A stretch of 64,000 nt of DNA from the NCBI GenBank assembly GCA_002118135.1, contig BDIU01000155.1:248001-312000 (forward strand), given 5' to 3'. This document shows positions 46,709 through 58,477 of this stretch, one piece after another; positions within the stretch are counted from its first letter, which is position 1, and each line of letters starts with the position of its first letter. This DNA comes from Trebouxia sp. TZW2008 (Eukaryota > Chlorophyta > Trebouxiophyceae > Trebouxiales > Trebouxiaceae). A model generated the notes under the pieces. It did not search any database. It was given only the letters and a program-made list of their open reading frames with translations, and had not been told where the DNA came from. Position numbers and translations under genes: made by a program.

Positions 46709-48510
46709 TGTGATTTTGCATCAGTCATGGATGTCTGATGTGACGTAATGTCAGAGAGTCTGGAAGTGCTGCTGCAATGTTGTGATATAGCAACAGATCT
46801 AGAGGTATTACAGCAGCCTGTTCAAGAACGGCATTGCAATAGCTGTCTAATGTGCTGTAATGCTGAACATACGTGGCTAGGACATGATGGTCACATGCTC
46901 AGCATGATGAGCAAATTCTGCAGTGTTATCAAGGTCATGACAGCCTGTATGTGGCTGGTATGGTAACTTCAAGAACCCATATGTTGACAATTTGTTTCAT
47001 CCCTTTTATCATGGCTGTGTGCCTGTCCATCATTCAGTCCATAATCACAGTCCCTCATTGCGCTTGGCAATGAATTTTCTGATATGAAACCGGACTTGCG
47101 CTTGGCATGTGCCAGATGCCTGCAAAGGCAATTGGGTTAGGAGCATGGGATCTGTATGGCTTTTTCCTTGTGTTGCTTGCACAAATAAGTACACCAGCAA
47201 GAACATAAATACCTGACCAGGTGAGGGGAACACCAGTACCTGGTCAAGTAAGGGGAATACTGGTACCTGGTCACGTGTTACTAAGGGAATCTGAAGACAC
47301 GGCCATCATTTGGCTGTTGGACATTAGACAAGCTGCAATCTAAATCTTCCTAGCAGTCAAGTCTCTGCTTTGACACTGTACCATATGCAATAGAAGGCTT
47401 AATTTTTGTCTAGTTTCATGCTGTTAGACGTCTGCGTTGGCAACAAAATCAAGAAACTTAAGTGCCTACGGTCCTCATAGGCTGTCACGTCACTGGTCAG
47501 CAGCATGCATGCTGCAGGTGTTGAATGAGATCACTGTGACAGTCAATACTTCTGCCAGCTGTAATAATTATTCACTACCTGCACAACTTACTCATCTGCA
47601 GTCACAACTGCAGACATGTATTATGCAGCATGACAGTGCAGAGTCGCAGGCTCTTTGCACTCTGCCCTCTTTGCTGGCGTCCTAGCACCAGCTTTGACAT
47701 TCACGCTGTACAGCGTTACACTCTGCATTCTCACGAAGCTACTAGGCTAGCTGTAGCGCTACAGCTACATATACACAGATGCATGTGTATGGTGGTGGTG
47801 AAGCGGGAGCAAAGCAGACTTTGGGGGGCAAAACGTATGGCTAACATTTTGACAGGTTGCATGCTCTCAATCACAAAGGCGAACGCCCTGTGCATGCCAC
47901 ATATCCGCAATGTGCTTTCACTGCATGATTTCACAGCTCAGCATCACCATTCATGAACATCATATTCTCTTCATGATCAGCTCATGCCGTCTCTCTGTTT
48001 GTGTAGCCATTATAGTTGTTGAGAGTCTTGTGGCAATGCAGTTGCTGGGCAAGGGCTATATGTAAGCAAAGTTTGTATGTTTGGTGATGTTTGGCAAAAA
48101 CTCAGCAGCAATGCTGAGTGCTGCTGATTATCCTGGCCAGTCATGTGCGCTGAGCTCAAGAACAACGGCCAGAAACTTCTAATGCACTCAATGTGCTGCC
48201 ATTGCTGACTAACACATTGGCAAGACACCCATGCTGTTGTTCCTCTAGAACACCTGACAAACATGAAATTGCAAAGTGACACTGTGGGCATTTCCTTGCA
48301 GAAGTCACAAAACTGCACTTTTTCTTCATGTAAAGCCTACTCATCTGCATGTCGTCTCCCACAGGGAAACAAAGTGAATCACGCATGTTGCAACAAAACC
48401 CTAGGAGCAAAGGACATCTATCTTTCCACAATCTCTACTGCCCAGCTATGACAAAGCAGCACTAGAACATGAACACGTAATGAAGGCGTTGCCTAATGTT
48501 AACACTCACT
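46709..48510. other. convergent intergenic region
   Basis: About 1.8 kb with no gene recognised. Two repeats of the word tacctggtca near 47225-47275 are visible. It contains the 3' UTRs of the KUP gene and the Ala-rich gene. Confidence 0.4.
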
Positions 48511-51149
48511 TCACCACTCTGAGAAGCTTTCAGACCAACCTTTCAACAGCATTTCTTCGGCACAATCTACTATATTGTAGAGCTTCTCCCTCAGCTCCTC
48601 AGGGACTCTTGATTGTGCATTGACGTCTGAATAACCCCTCTGAAGACATATGCAAGTGCAGAAAAGTGTGCAAGCACTGCTGTAATCCTTCCATAGCACA
48701 TACAGCATTGAAGTTGCTGCTTGCAAGAATCTGATGTGACCTGGAACCTTGATGCATGGTGACTTCACAAGACATGTTGATCAGCTGACATACCTCGGCA
48801 GTCAAGGCTGCTGTAACCGCATTGTACTCTGCGCTTTTCAGGAACACCTTTGGCACAACCCTCTTGGCAACAGAGACTGCTATACGCCAGGCCCCACTCT
48901 GCTAGCTCTTGACTGCTGACCTAGGAGCAAAGATGCTTGCTGCAGCTGCTGTCTGACCCTGTCGCCCAGAAGCAGCAGAACCTTCTGGTCCAGGGTTGCT
49001 GTTGTTGCAGCTGCTCTGGCCACCGTTCAAGCCAAAAGCATTGCCGTCTGGAGCAGGCAATGCGTAGAACTGAAGCCTGGGTAAAGAACTCAATGCAGCA
49101 GCCGCTCCTCTTGCTTGTGCAACCCTTGGGTCAGAGGCTGAGGGAACTCGCTGTGATGCTGCAGTCTTTTTCTGAGCAGCATTTGACGAGCTGCCTTGTG
49201 CTGCTGCAGTCTTTGCTAGAGGAACATGCGGTGAGCTGCCTTGTGCTGCTGCAGCCTTTGCTTCAGTAGCATGCGAAGAGCTGCCTTGTGCTGCTGCTTC
49301 ACAAGTGGGAAGACTGCTGCCATTTGTTGCTGCAACTGCTGCATCTCCAGCAGGGACCTTTCTCACATGGGTAGTGGGGTGAGACTTGTCAGCTGCAGTA
49401 GACAAGTCAGGCTGAACAGCAGTCTGGTTGCTGTCAAGGGCACTTTCACCTGTGAAAAGCTGCCTGATTGCAGTGGCATGAAAGCTGGCCTTGTCTGCTG
49501 CACCCACTGCAGATGAAGAAGATGGGCTGTTGGCGCCCTCTGGCTGCAAGGAAGCAACAGTGCTGACTGGGCTTGTCATGACAGCAGGCAAGCAGCCACT
49601 GGCCACAGCCTTGGCATCAGCTTCTGCAATCAAGCTGATTGTGGGTGACAATGGATTGACAGAAGAAACTGCACTGTCGACATTGCTACTGAAAGCTGCA
49701 GCAGCAGAGGGTGGGCTGCTGTCAAAGGCTGTGGTGACAGGCGCCGCATATCGGCTTGCAGCATAATCTTTGCTGCCCATGGGGATTGGAGATGCTGATG
49801 CCACGCTAGCCACCGCCTCGTGGGTATGTGCCGGAGGTGTGTCCGGCGCTGCCAAGCACGCTGTTGAGCCTACACCATTGCCAGCTGGGAAATAGCTGTC
49901 GTTAGAGGCTGCTACAGGCTTGAATGCTGCATATGGTGATGCTGCAGTACCATCATGGCTGATGATCCCTGAGAGTGAAGGGGTTGAGCTAGAACTCTGA
50001 TGCTGCAAGCGTGCCAAGTATGTGTCAGGCTCAGCCAAGCATTGCACTCCACTGCTGTGTAGCAGTGTCCAGGCTGAGGCTGGCAGATGAAGGCGTCTGA
50101 GTCGCCACAGACGCTGTACCCTCTGCAATAGGTGCACAGCTTTCTGGTGGGGACGCAGTCTTGGGCTCAGCAGGTTGCTTCTGTGCTGCTGTCAGTTCTG
50201 CCACACAACCCTCTAGGTGTTGGATCCTGCTCAAAGCCTTCGCCAAACCTGGCAGCACAAACAGAGTGTTGCTGCACACTTAACGCCGTGTATGCTAATT
50301 TTGCACACTATGAGCAGTGTATGCAGAGCGATAAAGTTGGCAGCAGTGAGGACAAAATTGATGAGGGTCATCACAGCTTAGAAAATGCAGGCTCTAGGCG
50401 TGCTGCGATTTGCAGAACATGGCAGACCGTTGCTCTGGATCTTATAGAGCGCAGCCAATGTGGGCTGTCAACACAGAAGCTGAACCCAACGTCAGCGCAT
50501 GAAAGCAGCAATTTGAGGCAGCAACCTTAACCACAAGCAGCATTGAATACAGCATGAAGTGCATTGTGCATAGTGCTGTCCCACACCTGCTGACAGGTCA
50601 TGAATTCTTTGCTGCATGTCCGCACGCAGACAGCAGCAGGAGCAGTCATCATGGCTTGCACCCACAGATGAGGTCCCAGGCTTTGCAGATCCTGTCGCAG
50701 CATCGCTTTCCTGCACAAGCACAAGGATGGATACACAACAAGGAAGCATGCTGCACTGCAGGGGCGCAAACTGCAAACATGAACTCTGCAACTTCATCGA
50801 GGGCAAAACCAGTTCAGACATGCAAAGCTGTGGCCCAAGAAGTTGCTTCAGCTACTTTGGACAAGAAACAGCAGACTGCAGCCATTACACTGGGAGATGT
50901 GCCAAGCACTGTGCATGACCGCTTGACACTGTTTCCAATCTGTGCATATGATGAATCCTAAAGCACTGTGGGCAACAAGATGGTTGGCAGAGCGTGTGTG
51001 TGCGTCCGGCTCACCTGTCCTGACAGGGTGGGGTCATGTTCAGGTGCAGAAGAGCGTTGCTCTTCTCTCTGGACCACCTCATCATTGTCTAAAGAAGGTG
51101 GCTTGAATAAACACGCAAAAGGCCTCTTTGCCTTGGAATAGACCGGCAT
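48511..51149 (-). CDS. unrecognised Ala/Ser-rich protein, internal stop or two-part model
   Basis: Minus-strand chain: 51149-51015, 50710-50587, an exon starting near 50249 with a coiled stretch (LAKALSRIQHLEGCVAELTA), a long low-complexity exon ending about 48904, then 48901-48794 and 48639-48511. The start MPVYSKAKRPFACLFKPP is basic. The long exon is Ala/Ser/Thr-rich with a tandem AAAQGSS peptide repeat. An in-frame TAG at 48904-48902 separates it from the more conserved-looking segment SGAWRIAVSVAKRVVPKVFL, which continues in the same frame to a good donor and a final exon ending LLKGWSESFSEW. The junction near 50040 is not resolved. Function unknown. Confidence 0.45.
49150..49330 (-). 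repeat. in-frame repeat coding AAAQGSS units
   Basis: Four or five units of about 50-60 bp encode variants of AAAQGSSSHATEAK. The plus-strand word gagctgccttgtgctgctgc marks each unit. Confidence 0.85.
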
Positions 51150-51753
51150 CGAGGCTGCTGGTTGGGATGATTCTCAGACAGTTGAGGTGCCTGCACAACA
51201 GCAGTATGCTGAGATCCGCTACCCAACATTGCTAGATGCCCATACTAGCAAGAGAAATAAAACGAGAACCAAGGCCACCTTCTTTTCTACCTTTCAAGGA
51301 GGCTTCAGAAGCCACGCCTTGGCTGACCGATTGAAGCGTTGAACGAAGTATTGCCGAAGGCTGAAGGTCGCCTGCTATATCGTGTGCGCAGTCGAGCAAC
51401 TACCTGCTACGACCGCTGATGCGTCGAGATGCACGCTGAACGTACAGCGCAAGCCCTTCAGATCGTTGATGGACAAGCATCAAACCGAACACCGCCGGTG
51501 TTCAAACAAACAGCCGTTGTCAACGTGTCGCAAGCCTCGAGCGATCACAGCGTTGCTTGCGAGGTCACTACACAGACACAAGAGCGGGAAGTAGGCCACA
51601 GACCTTGTTCCCGCACTGACGCGCCTGACACATTGTCGCACTCCTCTTCTTGGACATGACTTTCAAACGAAGGTTTCGTTTATCCTGTGAAGGCACGGCA
51701 GAAATGCGGAGGAAAGAGCGCCGATATGTGAATTGCGTTGTTACTCTTGCGGC
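51150..51753. promoter_or_regulatory. divergent promoter region, Ala-rich gene and ferroportin
   Basis: About 600 bp between divergent start codons. No element recognised. Confidence 0.35.
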
Positions 51754-54700
51754 ATGAGCCCCTCGCAAGGGGAAGAGCGGGGTTTGCTGGAAAGTGCAGA
51801 GGACGGAACTACCGGTCGCAGGACCACGACGGACGCCTCAGAACTTTCTGCCTTTCAGCTTGCTGTGAGTGCCCCAGGCGCTCAAGACCGCTCACTTTTG
51901 GCACAGTCTTGCTTATACGCATCGCACTTATTGTCCACATGGGGGGAACGCATGTGGGAGTTCGCCGTCGGTCTGACCATGCTAGAGATGTACCCTTCCT
52001 CCTTGGCGCTAGTCTCCGCGTTTGGGCTCGTTGACGGGCTTGCTAAGGTGCTGTCTGGGTCATTCATGGGGGCGTTCGTCGACAGGTAAGCTTCACGTTG
52101 TCTGCGATTCATCCATGCTCAGATAACACAGTCAGTTTGACCTGTAGGTCTTGAGCTCTGCCCACCACTTGACCTTGGCCACAACTATATTATCTGAAGA
52201 ATTTTCAGAGTGCAGCTGAACTGCCTCAATCCTTTCCTGTTCTTCCTAGGAATGACCGCATGAAGGCAGCATGCAGCATGTACATCCTTCAAAATGCAGC
52301 TGTAGCAGTGTTGGCCCTGACTGCATGGGTTAGTCTCAAGTCATCTCAGGGATCCACTTTGTTCTGGATTGGAGCAGTAAGCACAATTGCCAGCGGAAGC
52401 ATCAGCAGTGTTGGGTCTCAAGGATCCATGCTCTCAGTCGAAAAGGAATGGACAACAGCCCTTTGTGGTTCAGACTCCGCAGCTTTGGCCAAATTCAATT
52501 CAGGTATAGAGCTTCCTTGAGAAAGGATCAGCCCAATGTTGATATTTGTCCTTTTTTGATGCTTGCCTGGGTCACTGCATGCACAGATGTACACCCATCA
52601 CACAGCATCACCGCAAAGCGTTTGTAAGGCAAAGGCAAAGCATAAAGGCATGCAATGAGCCAAGTTTTCAGGTTACGCACAGCACCTGCACCTGCATCAG
52701 CCTTTAAACAAAACAAACACAGAGTCACCAGTGTCAAGGCAGCTTGCCTGTTCCAGTGTCTTTGACAAGTCAGCAAGCCCATCACAGCAGAGGTTGTGCC
52801 AATGCAGGCATGAGCGTAATTGACCCAACATGCCTGCTGCAATGTCCCACAGCCACCTAGACTTATCCTAACAGCTTGCGTCACAGCATTTGCAACAAGT
52901 ACACAAGGCTATGTGAGCAGAGTTTGTGGCATTGCAGGCATGAGGGCAATTGACCTGACGTGCCTGCTGCTAGCACCCATAGCCACCGGCTTCCTGATGA
53001 CGTACACCAGTCCCTTGACTGCAGTCCTGGCCATTGCTGCCTGGAACATGGCAGCCTGGGCGCCAGAGTGTTACCTGCTACTGTGCGCTCGCAATGCTTC
53101 TGCCGCCCTTAGGTCTGCAGGTTGGCACCCATGAATGTTGACATGCTGTGCTTCAGCCATGCCCTGCTCTGTGTTTGCATCTCGTGCTTCAGCCATGCCT
53201 TGCTTTGTTGCTGCTTGGAGTGTAGCAGCCTTGGCACCAGAGTGCTACCTGCTGCTGTGTGCTCGCAATGCTTCTGCAGCCCTTAGGTCTGCATGTTCGT
53301 CCTCATGAATGTGTGCACGCCCTGCTCTGTGTAAGCATCTCATGCCTCAATCGTGCCCTGCTTTGTAGCTGCATACGCTACAAGACGCGCCACACATGTT
53401 CACAAGGCACTGAATGTATGTGACCTGAATCAGGCAGATATTTGCAAAGCAGTGTTTGCCATGTTGGTGCGCAGATCATGCATTGCATGAAGGCTTCTCC
53501 TGTGCTGCATCATAGCTTCTCACAAGGCCCAACACAAATGCAGCTGCTGCAATTCAGGGTCAGATGTACAAAATGGTTTAGGGTTTAGGGTTTTGAAGTA
53601 TTGTCTCACAAATCCAGGCTTAAATGCAGATGCTGGGGTGTAGGATCAGACACACAAATCTGCCTTTGACATGCTCTTTGTTGATGGTGCAGAGCACCCA
53701 AGGAGCCGCCTGCAAAGAGCAAACCTGCTGCTACTGGAGCGTTCAGGCTGAAAGCCCTGAAGCAAGGCAGCTGGGGCATTTACTTCAAGCAGAGGTTGTG
53801 GCCAGCAGCATTTGCGCTAGGCCTGCTGTACCTGACAGTGCTGTCGCTAGGATTGCTGATGACAGCCTATCTGAAGTGGCAAGGCATGACTGAAGCTGAG
53901 CTGAGCCTGTATCGAGGGGCTGGGGCTGTTTCAGGGCTGCTGTCCACATTGGTCTTCCCTTCCCTGCACCATGCTGCAGGTGACACCCTCCTGAGCCAAA
54001 GCTATTGACAATGATCTACATTACCATTGACAAGGCATAAAGCATTTAGGGTCTAGGGTTTAGGTAGATAATTCTGTAAACATTGCAATGAGCTTAGACG
54101 TCTGTGTTGAATGTCGGTCAAGCTTCTGTGCTATTCAATTCACATGCAACTTCAATCAGGCATTTAGCAAGTGTTACAAGTATACAGTTTGTCATGTATC
54201 AAGGTTGCAGGATGAGTTGCAAAATTGTCCCAAGTAGGCACTTGGCAATGCTTGTGCAGGCGCATCAAGTGACACGACGGCAGTAAGATGTGCACTGCTT
54301 TGCTATGTCCGCTCAGCACCCTGCCTAGGCATACAAACCACTCAGACTGTCTCTGCATGTGAGTCCACCGGCTGTGATGTGCAAGCATGACACCAATGGC
54401 AATCAGACATGAAGCACACAGCCTTCACTCGTTGCAGGGCTGAAAACAACAGGGCTTGTTGGCATTTGGTGGCAGACAATCTCACTGGCTGTGGCTGTTT
54501 TGCCAGTATGGTTGGGTCAGCTGGGTGCTCGCCTGCCTGCAGCTACAATCTCGCATGTGCTGCTAGGCGGGCTGGTGGCTTCACGCTTTGGCCTGTGGCT
54601 GTTTGACCTGAGTGTGTCTCAGATGCTGCAAGAGTGGATCCCTGATGAAGATATAGGTGAGCATGCAAAAAAAATACAACAAACATGATTTGATGGCATT

Positions 54701-55042
54701 GCCGCTTACTGGACAGGCATCAGTGAGCTGTTTTGTGCGCTGTTGAGTCATAGTCTGTGCATGCAAGTGCTGCGTTGCAAATTGCCCATGGTTAAGAAGT
54801 ACTCAGATTGACTGATGTGCATGGCTACAGCGTCATGTTGTAATGTTTATCATACAGGTGTCATCAATGGTGTACAGAGCAGCATCCAGAACCTGTTTCA
54901 GAGCCTGTCTTTTGTGGCTGGGCTGTTCTTTTGGAGACCTCAGCAGTTTCCATTGCTGATGTACGCATCCGTAGGGGTTGTATTGGTATCTGCTGCTGTG
55001 TACAATACTTTTGTGCGCTGTTCAGGGATCAACAGGAACTAG
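51754..55042 (+). CDS. ferroportin / IREG (SLC40A1 family) iron exporter
   Basis: Multi-TM transporter of the major facilitator fold exporting Fe2+ or other divalent metals from cytosol to outside, vacuole or plastid. Exons: 51754-52085, 52250-52503, 52938-53112, 53693-53979, 54438-54656, 54858-55042; phases 2,1,2,1,1 agree, 483 residues. Family blocks: LYASHLLSTWGERMWEFAVG, GLVDGLAKVLSGSFMGAFVD with the conserved Asp/Arg at the exon end, a basic loop, KQGSWGIYFKQRLWPAAFAL, GLVASRFGLWLFDLSVSQML, and GVINGVQSSIQNLFQSLSF. These match the signature segments of ferroportin TM1, TM2, TM7-8, TM10 and TM11. Start Met 51754 opens a short polar cytosolic leader. Confidence 0.92.
52808..52845 (+). repeat. 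decoy copy of ferroportin exon 3 start
   Basis: Repeats the acceptor and first about 38 bp of the exon at 52938, 130 bp upstream. Confidence 0.85.
53205..53286 (+). repeat. decoy copy of ferroportin exon 3 end
   Basis: Repeats the last about 80 bp of exon 52938-53112 and the donor 174 bp downstream; the intron that follows is duplicated as well, to about 53390. Confidence 0.9.
53575..53594 (+). repeat. interstitial TTTAGGG telomere-type tract
   Basis: ggtttagggtttagggtttt in intron 3 of the ferroportin gene: two perfect and flanking partial plant-type telomere units. Confidence 0.8.
54045..54064 (+). repeat. second TTTAGGG-like tract
   Basis: tttagggtctagggtttagg in intron 4 of the same gene; one unit carries a substitution. 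Confidence 0.75.
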
Positions 55043-55591
55043 TTGTGCCATCTGGCCATTTGCGTTAATATATATATTGACAAAAGCTGTTGGTCAGCTG
55101 CAGCAGATCTGACAATGCACTTATGTGGCTGTACACATGCTGATGAGACTGTTCATACATGCATGCGAATTCTCTGAGGTCGTATAAAGAGAATTCACAG
55201 ACTGCCTCAGCTGACAACAGCTGCTGTCCTCGAAGTTGATGAGCAACACCGTGCTTTAACAGTGAAATTACTCTATATCTGTCTGCCAGAAGCAGTTGAG
55301 AGATGACCCATAGATCTAAACACTACCTTGCAGCTATTGTTTCTAAAAACAAGGATTCATTCATGTTCAGCTGAATTGTCCCTATGCATTTGAGAACCTC
55401 GTGCATATGCTGTGGACTGTTCAGATGACTACTGTATACGTGTTTGGTCATGGGGTATATTACTAACTTCTAAGCACATCCTGCAGAAGTAAGCAGGAAC
55501 ATGCAAGCGGGCTAGCTTACCCATCTGTAAAAGGCAACCTAAACGCTGGCAGTTGAGTGCATTAGCATGCTCGTACATGCACTGATGCCTT
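55043..55591. other. convergent intergenic region
   Basis: No gene seen; AT-rich start (atatatatatt) may hold polyadenylation signals. Short inverted word gagaattc/gaattctc near 55168-55197. Confidence 0.4.
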
Positions 55592-57693
55592 TCATGTATC
55601 AGTGTTGGCCTTGTTGATGCTCCTATATTTCAATGATTGCAAACCAGCTTGCCTGCAGTCAGCCTGTGCATGCAGAGTCCTGCTGGGAACTTTGCTGCCC
55701 AGCTTTGCCTGATGCAGCTCTGATGGACAATGTTCTGACTGTCTATGCTGTACCATAGACACAGCAGACCCATCGCCTGCGTGCTGCTCATCTACATCAA
55801 GATTTGGGCTGCCTGCAGGTGGCTTCTGCCCTATACAAGCCTCAGCTTGGCAGCCAGTGCACATAGGAGCATTTGTCTGCTGCTTGTCACCTGTTTGAAT
55901 GTGTTGTGTCTGTTGTGCTTGCAGCTGTGGCTGAAGCTGTGCTCCATTGGTCATGCCTGATTGGCTGTTGCTTGTCTGTGTATGCTTTGGTGAAGCAACA
56001 GGCGAGTCTTGCCGAGATTCTGAGCTGGCAGAGCTGTCTGACATGTCAGTATCACTGATCACTCCCATCAAATGACCTCCAACACACTTGATCTCAGCAT
56101 GATTCTCTTGCATGCAAGTTGGCTGTTCTTGGCTCGCACCACTACACCTCCCCATCAGTGACAGACTATCTGTGGTGTTCTGAAAAGGGTGTCTGGCAGT
56201 TTGGCTTGGTGCAATATTGGCCAAGCGTTTTAGCTTCTGAAGTTCAGGATAGCTGCGCTGGTACTGCACGAGGGCTTGCAGCAGATCCCAAAAAGAGTAG
56301 TCTGGCCACAAGGTATCGCTGAACACCAGCTGAGCGTAGCGGCTTTGCCATAGCATGAAGTCGCTGAGGCGATGCTCTCCAGAAGTGCGGATGAGTAAGT
56401 TAACAGGCGGGCATCCCTACACAACAAGGCCGTTTTGCAAGCCGTTGACTCATAAGACAGGCGAACAGTTGTCAGAAGTACTGACTAGCCAGGACTGCTG
56501 AGAAGTCATGACTGGCGATGACATGAGTTGAACAGTGATCGGTCTAAAGACTTTTGGCAAAGAAAGGCCGTTCATGAGCTTGGCTCAATGTGAGTTGCCA
56601 CAGCTGCTCTCTGCTCCAAAAAGAGCCGTTATTGCATCTATGACAACAGCAGTGCCAAACAAAAGAAGTTGAGCTTTGGCAAGATACCTGAGTGTACAGT
56701 AGCCGCTCCAAGGTGTCTGTTTTGACATCTTGCAGAGCCAAGCTGCCCTCCGCAACCTGCTGCTCAACAGCGTGCACAGCATGCGCCATCTCTTGCCTTG
56801 ACCTGCAGGCAAACATTGGTCAGCTGATGACGCTGACATAAAAGCCTGACAGCCCAAGTGATAAGGCACAAACCTATGCGTGCTATTTCATTCCTTGTCA
56901 ATGTTGCGGCAACAACCACATGCAGACAAGTAAATAATGTCACTTGGTGCAAGACAGTCTGATCCCAGCGTCAAGCAGGAGCTTGCCATTTGCTGTTGCC
57001 GCAGTAGGAGAAGTTGCATCATGAATGTACAGGGCATGGGCTTACGTGTAGGCCATGCAGATGTTGAGTCTACACCGCTGATGATGGCGTGTTGCCTGCA
57101 TCACTTGGTTCGCTGCACGCTGTACAGGTGCAGGCAGCAGGCTCAAGTCTCCGATCACCCTCACTTGCACCTCGTTGGTGTCGATGATGTCTTGATGCTG
57201 CAGAAACAGGCTTTGCTTTGATGACAGGCTTTACTCGGGTTGACAGCAGCTGACAGCGCCAGGTAAGATTGAATCTGTATGATGGCTTACATCAAGCAGG
57301 TCCAACAGCTTCTCTTCTGCCAGCGCCATGAGAGCGTCAACTTCTTGCCTGTCTCGCCGGAAGTTGTCTATGCTGAACGCATACACAGTGATAGCTTCTA
57401 CCCCCAGGTCCAAGCACCATTGCAAGGCATCAAGGAGCTGCAGAACACTGACTGTCAGTCTATGAACACTTGAGCGGCCAAAGTCACAGGAGACGAATAC
57501 GAAACACCTTCTGATACCCTTGCTGATGACCTGAGATGCTCTGCAGCCCCTGCTTCGTTGCAAAGCGCCTGTTGCCGTCCATGATGAACGCAACGTGCTT
57601 TGGGATTGGTCCAGATCGTACAATGTAAACCAAAGCAGCTTTGACCCAGCCCCACATCATCAGGTACAGCGCACGTATTCTGTCCGTAAGCAT
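55592..57693 (-). CDS. cis-prenyltransferase (DHDDS/RER2-type) with long C-terminal tail
   Basis: Condenses isopentenyl diphosphates in cis to make dolichol-class polyprenols at the ER. Exons (minus): 57693-57508, 57437-57291, 57197-57046, 56802-56688, 56416-55592; phases 0,0,2,0 agree, 474 residues. Family motifs in order: region I HVAFIMDGNRRFATKQG with the catalytic Asp, then AITVYAFSIDNFRR, then VRVIGDLSLLPAPVQ, LLIRTSGEHRLSDFMLWQ (region IV), and region V FSDTLWPDYSFWDLLQAL. A hydrophobic N-terminal segment (MWGWVKAALVYIV) may dock to membrane. The tail after ELQKLKRLANIAP is about 180 residues, Gln/Ser/His-rich and probably disordered; normal family members stop near this point. Confidence 0.92.
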
Positions 57694-58477
57694 GTTCAGG
57701 GCAAGACGCTAACTTGATCACAGCAAAACCACTCTTCGCTTCAATTGCAATGCACCGATGCCTCACGCGCAAGTCGCATTTCTGCGCGCATCTGCATACC
57801 GCAGCCTCGCTCTGAATACCGCTCGCAATTTGCAGCTGCGACCGTGCTGACTTCAACTGACTGCCGGTTCAGTCTGGCTCAATGGTCATGATCCGCTTCG
57901 ATCTGCCCTTCCAATGGGCAGACACGCCCTGCTCAACGCTCTCCCATAATTGCTGCAGCATCGCTAAACAGCATGACTTGGTGGCTCACGCAGTCCAACC
58001 AGAATTGCAGCATGTCAAGCTGCAACTACAGCATGATATGGCATCTTTGATTCTGCAAAGGGAACATTCGAATGTTGCACCTGCACATATAAACATAGTA
58101 TACATGGCATTGCTGCATAGACAGCCAGGCTGCGACTGTGCTTTCAATCTTCTCAGCAGATTTGCGTCTTCCATGATGGCATGTATGAGCGGCCTCCCAT
58201 CTAACATTCCAGCAGTTCATCTAAGACACCCCTCGTCTTGATGTGTCTGTATTAATTTCTGGACAGTCGCTGACGGTGCAGCCAGTACCAGAATTTATGT
58301 ATAGTCTTGATGCACTGAGTCATGAGACTGTCTCGAATACCATGCTATTGACTCCGGTGTGCTACTCAGCCACCAACGGTGCATCCCAACAGAGCTAGAC
58401 AGTCAGTGCACAGGCACAACTCAGGCCAAAACAGAATTCACTGCTGGGCAGTGATCTAACAGCTATAATGCTGTCAC
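57694..58477. other. intergenic, no gene recognised
   Basis: Upstream of the cis-prenyltransferase start; no coding signal seen. Confidence 0.4.

Noticed and set aside
48794..48910. Reassigned UAG codon
   Set aside because: Several other genes in the window end at TAG with normal family length, e.g. ferroportin and the CinA-NMNAT gene, so UAG is a normal stop here.
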